Source of the DNA: Hydractinia symbiolongicarpus
Taxonomy: Eukaryota > Cnidaria > Hydrozoa > Anthoathecata > Hydractiniidae
Assembly: GCF_029227915.1 (NCBI RefSeq)
Contig: NC_079875.1
Span: 29,140,001-29,204,000, forward strand
Reading direction: 5' to 3'
Length of the DNA stretch: 64,000 bases
Below, piece after piece: positions 35,601 through 47,302 of the stretch; positions within the stretch are counted from its first letter, which is position 1; every line of letters starts with the position of its first letter. The notes beneath the pieces were generated by a model. The model was not told the origin of the DNA and ran no database searches. It was given only the letters and a program-made list of their open reading frames with translations. The translations under genes and the position numbers were made by a program.

Positions 35601-35639
35601 GAAATTAATATAATAACATAGACGATCATTTTTTGTGGA

Positions 35640-37980
35640 TTCTAGTAAATTAGGTTCGCTGGGTAGCTAGCTAATTTTTCTTTGTAAATGATTTTGGTTG
35701 GCTAGTTTCTCAAACTCAAACAGTCTTGTCTTGAAAACCTGTAGCCTAGTTAACTGACCATTTCTGCAGAGTATTTAAAACGACAAGACGGAAGGACAGA
35801 CAGACTCTGAGTAATTCCAATAAAATTGAAGGTGTATGCCGTTGAGTGCAGCCATATTTAATTTTCCTGCAAGTTGAGTAAGTTAGAATTTGAACTCCGT
35901 TCTCAGATAGCAAAGCCCACAAACATTGCTAGCTAACATGATGAAGAGGTTCTTTAAAAAAATTTACAGTTTATCTTTGTATTTTAATTGTATTTTAACT
36001 ATCCCCGGTCTTGTTATGTAGCAAAATTATATAGCTATAAATTCTAAACATGCTAAATCCGAAGTGTTTCAAAATTTTGTGAATTACAACACGATACAAG
36101 GTTTAAAGGTCCAGGATTTAATACTGGTACCGAAATGTAAACAAAAGGGCAAGATAGCTAATACATCTCTCAAAAGAGTCTCTCCTTGTTGGTACTTCTT
36201 GTGTGCTTCGTTCCTGAAAACGGAGGGTTCAAAGTCCACCTTGCAATAATTGCAGGAAATATGCCAGTGTTTATTTGAAAAGGCGTAGTCTGTTCAAGGG
36301 TAATTTGGGAATACCCCAGGTGGTTCCAGAATAATAACAAGACTATAGAGTATAAATGGTAAAGTCTGAAATTTTTGTTGTGTGTATTAGCTATACTTCC
36401 TGACTTACAGAATGTAGGTATTTTCAATGAGGCCAATACGATGTAATTACATCTATAATAACAAATAGAAACAATGTTTTAAGCCTGGCAAAGTTTCAAA
36501 TATAAGTTTCATTTCTGTAATTTCATAAAAGTGTTTTTAAAATCATTCCTGCATTTCAATTCATTTATTATCTTTTCTTTACCATTTACAACTTTTTTAG
36601 GAGGATTTTAGGACCACCAAAGTTCCTTATATAACTTTTCAGGTTAACTTCACAATTCCCTTTAAAGGTTAGTGACTGCTTGAAACTTATGATGGCTCTG
36701 TCAACTCATAATTCGTACACTGATAAAGAAAACTGCTATACCTTTCCCATCAATCTTTAATCAAAACATGCATAAACAAAACTTTATGCCATGTCAAAGC
36801 TTTGTTCATTCTGAATGTTTGCACGGTAGACTGGGTAAAAAATTTAATATGCGTAATTATGCGTTTGACGTCAGTGATCATACAACTACTTTCGGGACTG
36901 ACAACAAGAAAAAGCATAACCCCCCTGAAATAAAACTGAGACGTCTTTATCATTTTATTCCTTGTGAAATACATATGTAGATTGCATTCTAGTTGATCAA
37001 TACATATTCCTCTATTTTTTTTCAAAACAATTTTTCAATGAAAACGGCGACTAAAAGCAATAAAATTAATGTTATTGGCTTTCAATATAAACCTGTTAGT
37101 GCGAGTAGCTTGGAAACCCAGCCGAGTTTTATGATTCGGAAAAGGCGTACATCGTGTCATACCCTCTTGTGTTGTGAATATTATACATCAAGAGTACCTT
37201 GGAAGTTTCTGAGGTGGATTGTACTTGATGTACAAGGCCCTCCATTTTTTCAAAGCTTTAACAGGAAGAAAAAAAGTAATAAATTATTCATTCAAGTCTC
37301 ACGTCTTAGTGACGTGGGTAAAACGTAAAACTCACATTTTTTTTTTTTTTTTGATAAATCCATTCATTTCCTTGAGACCCATAGATCTTGAATATGACCA
37401 AAGAAGTAAATGGAAAACATATTACAAAAATTGATTGATTTCAAAATGGAGAATGTGATCAGAAGCATGGAGGAGAAGCTTCAAAAATCAGAAAAACAAC
37501 ATTACAGCTTGGAATTTTTATTCTTTAACTTTTAACTTGAAATTTGTAAATAGTAAGATTTGATCTCTCAATGAACTGAATACTTGATATAAGCAGTCAC
37601 CTTTATAATTCTCACTTCACAATTCCCAATAATGAACAACAATAGTAAGGTTTAACCTGTTCTTAAAAGATGTTTTGATTTAAACACAAACCTTTATATG
37701 GAGCTAAACTGCAAGTTTTGCTCATGTTAATTGTGGTGACAGAAGTACAGTTCTTTAGCATTGTAGTTAGTATACATTATAGGTTTACCTTAGTCATTGA
37801 GGATGCAATGTAGAGCCTTGCACAGTGGGGGATGGTTTCTACCTATGGACCTGATCTAAAGGTTGTCAGGATAGTAGTCTCACTTGCTTGTAAAGGAACT
37901 GGACCCTACCCAGGTCTTGATTATTAATGGCTGCATATAAAACCCCAACACCCCACACTGTGCTAGTTCTTCAAGGTCAA
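35640..37980. other. No gene recognised
   Basis: AT-rich with a poly-T run at about 37340-37352. Overlapping short frames around 36.75-37.43 kb on both strands have no recognisable domains. Splice-like sites are present, but no exon chain could be built. Confidence 0.35.
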
Positions 37981-37983
37981 ACC

Positions 37984-38046
37984 GGCCTTGTGGTCATTGA
38001 TCTGTACTTTTAACCGACGGTATCCGAGTTCGAACCCGGCCAGAAG
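37984..38046 (+). repeat. tRNA-like SINE head
   Basis: GGCCTTGTGGTCATTGATC as the A-box region and AGTTCGAACCC at 38027-38037 as the B box. It resembles the head of the 9.9-kb SINE. It leads directly into the hairpin array, so the array probably grew inside a SINE. Confidence 0.55.
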
Positions 38047-38050
38047 TTAG

Positions 38051-38574
38051 CATGTGCCTGACGCTCAGCACATGTCGATGCGCCTGACGCTCAGGGCATC
38101 TCTCATACACCTGACGCTCAGGGTATGAATTAAACACGAGTATTTTGCATGTGCCTGACGCTCAGGACATGTAGTTGTAGATATGTGTACTGTAATCTTT
38201 ACTGGAATAGGAAACATGCGCCTGACGCTCAGGGAATTTCGATGCACTTGGCGCTCAAGGCATCTCATTCTCTCATACATCTGACGCTCAAGGTATGAAT
38301 AAAAACACCAGTAATTAGCATGTGCCTGACGCTCAGGACATGCCGATGCACTTGACGCTCAAGGCATCTCAATTCTCTCATACACCTGACGCTCAGGGTA
38401 TGAGAGAAAACACCATTGTCTCATGTTTCTGACACTCAAAGCATGAAGACACCTATAATGCATATCCTGACGCTCAGGATATGCGTTACATATTTGTTCA
38501 ATTCTCTCATACACCTGACGCTCAGGGTATGAAAGAAAACACCATTGTCTCATGTTTCTGACGCTCAGAGCATG
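38051..38574. repeat. Array of 14 short hairpins with covarying arms
   Basis: Units of 23-24 bases start at 38051, 38077, 38104, 38148, 38215, 38241, 38274, 38319, 38345, 38379, 38422, 38461, 38508 and 38551. The plan is a 5-base arm, usually one bulged base, a 5-base inner arm, CGC loop, then both arms in reverse complement. The loop is CGC in 13 of 14. Inner arms are CCTGA/TCAGG, CTTGA/TCAAG or TCTGA/TCAGA. Outer arms are CATGT/ACATG, GATGC/GCATC, CATAC/GTATG or CATAT/ATATG. A larger duplication (about 38371-38460 and 38500-38589) shows that the array also grew by copying blocks. Open frames across it are by-products. Confidence 0.9.
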
Positions 38575-38690
38575 AAGACACCTATAATGCATAAATAGTC
38601 TATGCATATTGAACGTGGTGTATCTACTCATTCCAATAGAAATACATTGTTTCTCTCAATTGTGTGTTATTATTCTGGAACCTAAAGCAA

Positions 38691-38896
38691 TTAACTATCA
38701 AAAATTTCCAACATATCAGCGTCAGTTGCCACTAAAATAGCATCAAGGTCATCCTTGCAAAGAAAATCACCCTGTGCCAAGACCATTTTTAAAATGATCG
38801 TGCACCTTATTCTGACAACCCCATCTAAATTAGAAAACTTAGCTGTATTGGTCATGTTAGCTAAATAAACAGCCAAATTATCTAAACTATTCTTTT
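38691..38896 (-). CDS. Possible terminal exon, unknown protein
   Basis: After an acceptor-like TTACTATG-side AACTAG at 38898-38897, the frame reads NSLDNLAVYLANM, KFSNLDGVVRIRC, ILKMVLAQGDFLC and LDAILVATDADMLEIFDS, then TAA at 38693-38691. Composition looks like real protein (an amphipathic, acidic C-terminus) and not AT-rich noise. I recognise no family, and no matching upstream exon in phase 1 was found. A possible exon at 39780-39853 (minus, MLNLMPYRICKAHKVTPG...) ends in phase 2 and does not fit. It could equally be a transposon fragment. Confidence 0.3.
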
Positions 38897-38954
38897 CTAG
38901 TTACTATGTTTTGACGAACGGTTGAAGAGATTAGGCCTTGAAGGTTTTTTGATG

Positions 38955-39560
38955 GGTGTTTACCCAGTTTTAGGAAATTGATTTAATTGGGTCCCAGGTA
39001 GTTTTTTACCTACGGGAGCATCCTGATTACTTATACGCCAGTTGCAGTTGTACAAAATAGATTGTTTTAAAGCAATTTTTGTTAAAAATTGAAGATATTT
39101 AAGAAAAAATGATAGTGCAGTAAAAAATTTAAAAAAAAATATAATGCACTTTGCAAAAGTCATAGACAGGCACAGATTTCCTATTCTATAATTCTGTCTG
39201 TCCGTAAAAGACGCGTCCTGTTATAATAACACATAATTTTATATCTATATGAAATACCAAATGCGATATATTTTTACTGACTTTGTTTTGATCGCCCGCG
39301 GAAATGGTATATTCAATGCTAGATTTGTAGGTTTCTGTTGAATCTTTTATCTTCTAAAAGGTTTACCTGTACTAAGCTCAGCCCAGTGTTAACAACAGAC
39401 TATTCCTCCACAACATATAAAATGATATTTTATATGTTGTGGAGGATAAAAAGTTGTTCCACCTGAATGTGTGACACAGTTTACGGCTCATATTAAGCGC
39501 TCCACCAAGCGTTTAACGCCAGGTCACATGGTTACTTGTGGCTTAACCCGGGTATATAAC
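38955..39560. repeat. Dispersed repeat, longest copy in the window
   Basis: The left part matches 16.18-16.46 kb (GGGTCCCAGGTAG, CACTTTGCAAAAGTCA). The right part matches 6.46-7.03 kb (TGCGATATATTTTTACTGAC, AAGCGCTCCACC, ACTTGTGGCTTAACC). It has no coding capacity. Type unknown. It contains the perfect inverted repeat at 39405-39445. Confidence 0.55.
39405..39445. repeat. Perfect 19-bp inverted repeat, 3-base loop
   Basis: CCTCCACAACATATAAAAT, GAT, ATTTTATATGTTGTGGAGG. The arms are fully complementary. The related 6.5-kb repeat copy has only traces (GTTGTGGA) here, so the palindrome arose in this copy or was lost in the other. Confidence 0.9.
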
Positions 39561-40329
39561 TTTAGACATATGTACTTAAATGTTAAAAATCTAAATGTTA
39601 CTATATTTTTTCTTTTTTCTTTTTTATGGAATGGGTTCATTTAACAAATCTTTATTTATTTGATATAAATGCCTTATGTTGAAAATCTACATGTTAGAAG
39701 TTTTTGCTATTCTTATGAATGTTCTTACATAAAAAAAGAGTGTTTGGAATGAGCACGTTCTGTATTAATTCAATTTTACCTTTGAAGAACAAAGGGCATT
39801 CCAGGCGTAACCTTGTGTGCTTTGCAAATACGGTAGGGCATTAAATTAAGCATGTACATCTTTTTTATAAGCAACAACTCAGTTTGTAAAAAAATCGAAG
39901 CAATTTTCGTTTGAACTATTTCAGTTATTGAGCAACAGGCTGTTACTTAATCACTGAAATGGTTAAAAAAAGCAAAAACAGGGATATTAGAAACAATGGT
40001 TCCGGAGATATACCACAAAGATAAAACAGTTTGTTTTTTATTGTCAAGCGAATGAATTTGTTATTTCAAGCAACAGTAAGTCTTAGCAACATTTTTTTTA
40101 CAAAAAAGTGTATATTCAGCATTTCTCTCTACCTTTTATCTTAAATGCATATGCAAACTGCAACTAAATTTAACAATTACATCAGGTTGGCCTTGATATA
40201 TATTTTTTTCTTTTAGTATTAATTTAAGGCTTATTCAGAAATTGTTCTTGAGTTTACAATTTTTTTTTTATGTAACTCAAGAAATAGCTAAAACGACTTG
40301 GAAATAACCCAGTAGTAGAAAACTTTTAT

Positions 40330-40380
40330 GCCCATAATGGCTAAAACATCGTTTTATCAGGTTCGAATCCTGAAATGGGC
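40330..40380 (+). other. Tiny tRNA-like fold lacking a D-arm
   Basis: GCCCAT pairs with ATGGGC as an acceptor-like stem. TCAGG-TTCGAAT-CCTGA forms a textbook T-arm. TAAAAC-ATC-GTTTTA lies between them as a short hairpin. It is only 51 bases long, so it is too short for a nuclear tRNA. Probably a decayed SINE head or tRNA pseudogene. Confidence 0.35.
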
Positions 40381-42367
40381 AAAACTGGCGTTTGCCAGAA
40401 ACTTATTTTATAGATGAAGTATTTGAGATGTGGTTGTGACGTTGTAGTTGTGAGTTCGTTTTCTTATATTTCTTACAGTTTGATGTCACGTTGTTATTTT
40501 TACAAAATGCACTTTCCTAATTCATACAAGCTTCGTCCCCATTAGGCGTTCACGTGCGTTTATGTGTTATGTAGCAGAAACGTGCTTTAGCGCCAAGTGG
40601 GGAGGATGGCAGGTGTAAAGACGCTTTAATTGAAGACATAGTTGTCTAAAAAGCTAAGTGCGAATATCGGCAAGACAGGGGTAGGCAAGGCAGGGCAAGG
40701 GCATGACAGGCACCAAAAAAGGCAAATTTGATATTCGCGTTTAAGCATCAAAATGACAGCGATGAAAATGACTAATCATTAGAAAAAATATAGAGAACTT
40801 GTACAAATTTTTTATACGTGAAATGGCACATAGAAAACAAACGGCAGTCTTTCTAAAAATATTTATTGAAATCTTACTCTTAGGAACTTATTCACACTTC
40901 TTTCCTTTTCGAAAATAGAAATAAAAATAAGTAATAAAATTAGAAGAAATATAAAGAAATGTCTTCGTATTCTTAACTTAAAGATCGCCATTTTCGTTAA
41001 AAAATTTTTGCCAAGCTTAATAGCAATGATATACTTTGGATTTTTTCTCGACTCTAGGTCAATGACTTCTTTTAATCCGTTTTAGTATTTTGCCATTTAA
41101 AAATTGCAAAATTCCTCCGACCGACATTGTATGTTTTACTTCTGTGTGTAAGCAATGCCAAAAAAACCTTTTTACTCTGTTTTCGGAAACCTCATTTTCG
41201 TACATTATTAGCTTGTTCGCCATATTTAGTTATATTTTGTTCTGCAATAAGTAGCTAGACTACTGTTTTCTCATAACTGTTTGCCATTTAATTCCATTTT
41301 AAAAAAACAAACAAACGAGGGCAGAAATCGGGCTAGAACAAATTTGTATTTTTATAAATAATGGTCTCAATGTGTTTTTCTCAAACACACTGTTTGATAA
41401 GAGTCGAACAGAGGAAACATTAACCCTATCAAAATTTCAAAGATGGTAGGTTTTTGCTAAATAAGCAGTTTGAGAACGCTATGCACGTTTCAGCCCGACT
41501 CGGCATTGCTAAGCATTATGTGAAACCTAAGAAAATATTGTGAAGTTTTTATGTTTTTTGTTTCTTGAGCAGTTTTTCTTTTTATTCTTAATGTCTAATG
41601 AAATTACTGATATTTAAAATTCAAATGCTTTTTTTTTAAATAAGCATATTTTGAGCCTGATCATGTGTTTTTCATAAGCATATTCAAATAAATCTTTTTG
41701 CCATTAAGCATAACCTAAGCATATTTTGAGCCTGAAAAAGTACTTTCGTAAGCATCTTTAAGCCTCATTTTAGAATTTGAATTGCTTATATAAAAAAAGA
41801 GTTTATGGGCCGTGCCCAGCCAATCTCAGTAAAAAAAGGGGACAGATTATAATGGGCCCAATATTTAAAATGGTCTATATATTCAGTTGATTTGATTTCT
41901 GCATATATCACAATATGATTTAGCTATCTCCTTTTCTGGTATACCTGTTTGGTCTGTCTCGTGTGTTCTGCTTTTACCCATTTTTTTATAAACAATGCTA
42001 AATTTAAACAAACAAAATCGTATGGAGATAAAACACTTGCCACTTTAACTTTCAGCGTCACTTTGAGTGAATATTATGCAAATTTTAATGTTCTTATTTT
42101 AAACGCTTTTGACACAATAAACATGATCACCAGGTAAACAATAGCTAAGTGATCGTTTTGGGCTGTTTTCCCTAAGAAATTTTGCGCACTAATGATGGTT
42201 CAATACTACACAAGCATGAAAAACATTCGGTTATCTATCAGTTACCTGCCTTTTTATAAATATAGCACAAAAAATACAAAGAATTCAACTGCGGAGGTAG
42301 CCGATAATGGAGGGCAAAATCACACTTCGTCAACAATCCGAAAAATAGTTCTATTAATTGAACGTGA

Positions 42368-42407
42368 AATAGGACTTCTCTCTATCAGTATAGAAAGAAG
42401 TCCTATT
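42368..42407. repeat. 18-bp inverted repeat, one mismatch, 4-base loop
   Basis: AATAGGACTTCTCTCTAT, CAGT, ATAGAAAGAAGTCCTATT. One C/A mismatch. It is isolated, with no flanking duplication seen. Confidence 0.8.
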
Positions 42408-43961
42408 GCGTTAGGGCATACGCGACATTTTTGACGGCTATTGTAATTGTGTTTATACGTTTAAGTTTTACCGGGAATTTATGATTGTGACTAACTACAA
42501 ATAAGAAATAAAGTGGTTAAATGGGACCACTAGATTTGCTCCTGAGCTACGATAAGATAAATTATTTTGTAATTAAACTTTAGTTGACAAGATTAATGAT
42601 TTGACAAAAAACATAATGTTGTTAGTTTTCGTATGGAGAACGTATCGTCTGTATATTTTAGTATCAGTATATACAAAATCAGCATTATCTAATCACACGT
42701 TACCACATTTTGTGGATAAATAATGCTGCTTAAAAGATTTCATCACTAACTTACATGTAACTTAAAATAACTTAATTTGAAATTAACTTTTTAAAGTCAA
42801 GCGTTGAAAAACATAAACAACCGAGATGCATCGCCCTCTTCATGTGCAAGTGAAGAACGAGAACTCGAATAAGTTGCTTTTACTAGACAGAGAAATTGTA
42901 ATTAGAAAGTAAGCGAGGAGAGCAATTTAAAATATTTGCACATTGCACATATTTTATAAATAGGACAGGGCGTCTATGCAAGGCGTTAAACAGCGGTTTC
43001 ACTAAAACACTGAAAGTGGGAAATTCCGAAAACATTATTTTAAAATTTTAAAATGTTTGATATTTATAGAGAATAACACAAAAATTCAATGATATATTTC
43101 TGCGGAAGGCTTATTTTCATACAGCAGTATTTTAGCGCCCAGTCGTTAAAAGCGCCGCAACTTTTGATCTACGCATGCGCATTTTCGGAATAATTCCCCT
43201 GAACTCGCGCTTTTGTATGCGCCGGGATGATTGAATAAAAGTTGGACAGACTACTTTGTGGGAGCAACATTTCAGCCAATCAAAATCTATACTTGATTTG
43301 CGTAATAATTTTTAATAAGATTTTCATTTTCAAATAGCTAGCAACAACGTGCACGGTTTTGCTTTGAAATTCTACCCAAAATCGAATAAAGTATACGTAG
43401 TAAAATAAGCACTGCGTGAAAGATGTTTCTTTGATGACGCCAGCTACGACTATTTTTCATCCAAAATTTCCTTCGAACAATACGATGTCTGTATTTTCCC
43501 TTTTGAAGGAGGACTCTTTAGCCTCCCTATTTATAGCCGCTTAGAACCCCTAAAAAGCATTTAGTGATTTCCGCTAGTCGAGCAAGAAAGGGAGAAAAAA
43601 ACAATTGTATGGGATTTATAAATTCAGAGATGAGTGTCTTCATCTTGATGTCTAAACTATAAAATTACAATTGATAACATAAACATTACATTTTTAAAAT
43701 TTATAGCAGCTGCTTGTTTCGACTTTTTTCCTTCTAAGCTGTAAAAGAAAATGGTGAAAGTACAGAAACTCATCGAATCGAAACTAATAACTAGCAACCT
43801 TCTGAATAACTTTCTGCTCATTTATATAAAGCTAAGGGGACATGCGCATGAAAATGTTTCTCGTGCAGCAACATGTGGCTAGATCGTTTTACATTTTACA
43901 CTTGTTGATAAATAGCATTCCTTTCTATTGGTTTCAGAGTAAAAAAGAGCTTGAAAGAGTT

Positions 43962-44993
43962 TTACAAGCCTAATGATTGTGACAACCTTTTATTTTTATT
44001 ATCTTTAATATAACCGTCTCTGCTCGAATTTGACGACCATCGTCCGTGTTTTCCTATCAAACGATCCTCATGTCGTTATTGGCTGCTGAAGTCGCCCCCT
44101 CCTGAGCGAAGAGAATGCAATCCATAATTTTTCCTTCTTCTCTGAGCAAAGCTTGTATTTGCTCCATAAATATTTCTCTGATTCTAGTGTATGATAATCT
44201 TTTTTAACCGTGAACATTGTAGCCTTTTGAAGTTTTGGCCAGGCGACAAATAAGGAACGAATCTGGTTCGTTAACTAAATTTGTCTCATGCAAATACTTA
44301 TTTAGTCAAAATACAGGGCAGTAACGAGTTTCTGTGCTGCTTATATAAACGATGTTTCCTTCTCTTATCTGATCACATTTCGATATTTCAAGGAAAATTT
44401 TGATACAACTTTCTGACAGTTTTATGTTGCTTATCCTTATGTCTAAAAGTTCACTTATTCTGAAAAACCCTGCGAAACCAAGTATGGAAATAATTAAAAA
44501 TCTTAGATAGGCTAGATTAGTGCTGTTGTAATTGCCTACCACTGTTTTAATAATCTCGATTGTTATTGTTTTTTTTTTCATTTTTGATTTTGGTAGATGC
44601 TGCTAAACGTTTCGCTCCTTCAAAAGCCATTTTTACGAAAGGGTGATCAGTCGGACTATCTTTGACGCCGGAAGAGTGATGTCCCCACCTTATTGCGCAA
44701 TATGCCGAAATGATTGTACCTACTTTCGAATCCGATTTCACTAAATCGTTAAAGTAACAAGCAACAAAAAATGGATTTGCTAGGCATGATGCAAATTCTT
44801 TGAATTCGCTTGCCCATTGTAACCACTTCTTCCATGCTGGCTTATACTTGGCCAATTTGGTATCTGCATAAGCTGCGTCCAACAGAACAGGAAGGGAGGA
44901 AGCAACGTCTTTTAATCTTCCAGATTTGATTATGTTTTCCACATTTCGCCGTATAAACCAACTATGGAAAATACAATTAACACAACAAATCAA
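43962..44993 (-). pseudogene. DIRS tyrosine recombinase, frameshifted
   Basis: The N-terminal SAM-like part reads DAAYADTKLAKYKPAWKKW and ISAYCAIRWGHHSSG. The catalytic part has FAGFFRISELL (box I Arg), then across shifts LSYTRIREIF, HSLRSGG (box II His/Arg), GKHGRW (third His) and DGYIKDN (the nucleophilic Tyr), ending SQSLGL with TAA at 43964-43962. All catalytic residues can be seen, but the frame breaks at about 44.55, 44.3, 44.13 and 44.08 kb. It would insert the circular cDNA without target duplication. Confidence 0.8.
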
Positions 44994-44999
44994 TTTCTT

Positions 45000-45600
45000 A
45001 AATACTTTTGCGCATGCGCATCACTTATGTCAATACTGCGGCTTTTTTATCTTGTTTTGTAGATTATACCGAAAAATCGTTGATCGATTAAGATGTCATT
45101 TGCAAGTATGCCGTACATACACTAAAAATGTAAATACATTTCCACCACATTTGGGCGTTAAACATATTTCAGCCCCGCAGGCTATTTCACGTCACCGCTA
45201 CATTTGAGCGGGCGCCACATTTGGGCGTTATCTACATTCGTGAACTTACGTCATGTAACTCTTTATTTCTTGCCTCTTATAGCTAAATTACTGGTCAATC
45301 ACATTTCTGCCCAACCTTGGCGTTATAAACATATAACCAGTGCTTTGGTATTTGCTTCTCCGCTTCTTAAGGCGCTGAAATTTACGCTGCTCGTTAGTTT
45401 TTGTCGTTTAATACTCATGTGCAAAGTTTATTATTGACCTCAGTTTGACAATGAAATAATTGAAAAAATTAACGTTTTATTTCGAACAATCGATGTACAA
45501 AGCTAACGATTTAAATCTAGCAAATCCCTTAAAAACTGATTCACATTTACAATTGTCCATTAATAAACATTGTTTTATGCACGTATCAAAACAAACACCG
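45000..45600. other. Unexplained insert between DIRS RNase H and recombinase
   Basis: CACATTTGGGCGTTA occurs at about 45145-45159 and 45217-45231, with a related CAACCTTGGCGTTAT near 45312. Plus-strand frames here are repeat translations. It may be a small transposon inserted into the DIRS copy; borders were not identified. Confidence 0.35.
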
Positions 45601-45617
45601 TCTCCGGTTAATAAAGG

Positions 45618-47184
45618 TCAATAGTATGCCGATCGCCACTCTGGCACAAATAAAACTCCTTTGGTTTTGCATAACTTTAAATGACGCAGCACATTGCTAA
45701 TAAGGCTGATAGGAGGGCACAACCAATTAAATTCATTTTCCCAGTTAAATGTAAAAGCATGCATTCCGCTCGACTTACGGCATAAAAATTTCGAATTAAA
45801 CTTCTTCACTCTATGATTTAACTCGTCTGCAAATCTATCACATGTGAATTCCCCAAACATACTTTAAATATAGCCAAATGACTCATTATCGATGCTCCAG
45901 TTAACATTATCGTTTAAAGCCAAGTTGGTTTAAGAGTAACAGTTAATTTTAAACAAAGGTCGTAAATGTCTAAAGCAATTTGCTGCAATTAACTTTTGTG
46001 CTTCCCGCATCAATAATTTTAACCAAGTGACATTATCAGAGAACCACAGAACAAATTCGTTGCGTAGGAAATCTCCAAATAACTCGAGCAAATATTTTAC
46101 GTGTTACGTGTTTTTCCGTATTCGTTGAAATTTCCTCTAGCAATAACATCACCTAATCGTTGTAAAACGTATCCGCCATATCCAAAACCACTTGCGTCTG
46201 AATAAACCACTCTTGTTGGGTTATGTTTTATAGCAAAACCATTACTTTTAGATAAGTTTCTTTGCCAAAATTCCAGCTCAAATTTTGTCAATTCATCTAT
46301 TTCCGAAAAACAAAACCACGTAATTTAAGTTTCTATAAATTTGTACATCCCACGTGTAAATAAAACAGATTAGATGCCCTGCAATTTTTGAGATTTCATG
46401 AGCATTAGAATATTGTTTTGATAACGCAAAATTAATTAAACGCAATGTTTTCACTATTTTTTCTTGCGGGACTCTGTGCTCCATTTTGTTTGTGTCGACT
46501 ACAAAACCTAACGATTTTGCTTGTTTTTGTGGATAGAGTTTCGATTTTTGTAAATTTAGAGTAAATCCCGCAGCAAGTAGATCTTGTTGGACTTTTTCCA
46601 GAATTTTTGAGACACGCTCATAACCTTGGTCGCCTGGATACCATCGTCCAGACACAACGCATTTTATTCCTTCTCCTCGCCATTTCTTAACAGAGGGCCT
46701 TGTAAGTTTTGTATAAACGTAACAAGCACTTGCTAATCTGAATCGAAGAACTAAGAATTGGAAGTATTTTGTCATTCCGTCTTCAAAATTCCAAGCAAAG
46801 CCGAAATATTTTCTAAATTCTGCGGCTATTTTGACATGATGCTATCCGCTTTTCAAATCGAATGTTCCGAAGTAAAAGTCTTTTTCAAATAAATTTCCAG
46901 TGTTTTTAAATTTTCGAATCGAACCTTTTTTAATTCTAAATGTTTGTTGACATGTCTTAAATCTAAAAACAATCTAGGTTTTTCTCCTTCTGCCACAGTT
47001 ACAGGATTAACACAGTATAGGGCTTCGGCCACTTCTTGATACAATTATTTTTTATCAAATCCGAAATAGAGACTTCTACAAATTCTCTGTTCCTTAGGTT
47101 AGATGCATTGTTTTTGGCGTATAATGGAGGTGTAGTTGATTTGAAAGGTAGCTGATAACCGTTATCGACTACATTTTCCGGCAA
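45618..47184 (-). pseudogene. DIRS reverse transcriptase-RNase H, frameshifted
   Basis: RT motifs in order are GYQLPFKSTTPP, SDLIKNNCIK, CVNPVTVAEGEKPRLFLDLR and DLKSGYHHVKI, then the catalytic LDDGI at about 46650, where two frame shifts break the usual YLDDG, and DLLAAGFTLNLQKSK. The RNase H part has RVVYSDASGFGYGGYV at about 46.19 kb and, further on, GEFTCDRFADELNH, FNSKF and NWLCPPISLISNVLRHL. The sequence ends in VLFVPEWRSAYY at 45.63 kb. At least five frame breaks or stops mean it is dead, yet the motifs are well kept, so the insertion is not ancient. Confidence 0.8.
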
Positions 47185-47302
47185 CTACAACATCTTGGCT
47201 CTCGTATTCCCAATTACGACCTAAAAAATTTTAAATATATATATTATATATCAAGACGTACATTTCACATAATATCAACACATTTCACATAATATCAACA
47301 TT

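Larger units (their letters stand above)
39600..43950. other. No gene recognised
   Basis: AT-rich. Near 41.63-41.78 kb the block AAGCATATTTTGAGCCTGA recurs twice. The dispersed motif occurs at 40535-40546. Short frames at 41949-42137 and 42192-42434 show no domains. CG-containing sequence at 43.14-43.25 kb (ACGCATGCGCATTTTCGG) could be the outer end of the neighbouring DIRS element, but a matching terminal repeat was not established. Confidence 0.35.

Noticed and set aside
38051-38574. CRISPR-like array
   Set aside because: Repeat units are palindromic and variable, spacers are short and irregular, no cas genes, and the sequence is eukaryotic with a SINE head.
39780-39853. Possible coding exon (minus, MLNLMPYRICKAH...)
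   Set aside because: The start codon and donor are plausible, but it does not match the phase of the 38691-38896 exon and no other partner was found.
42192-42434. 80-residue ORF
   Set aside because: It crosses an 18-bp inverted repeat and has no recognisable domain.
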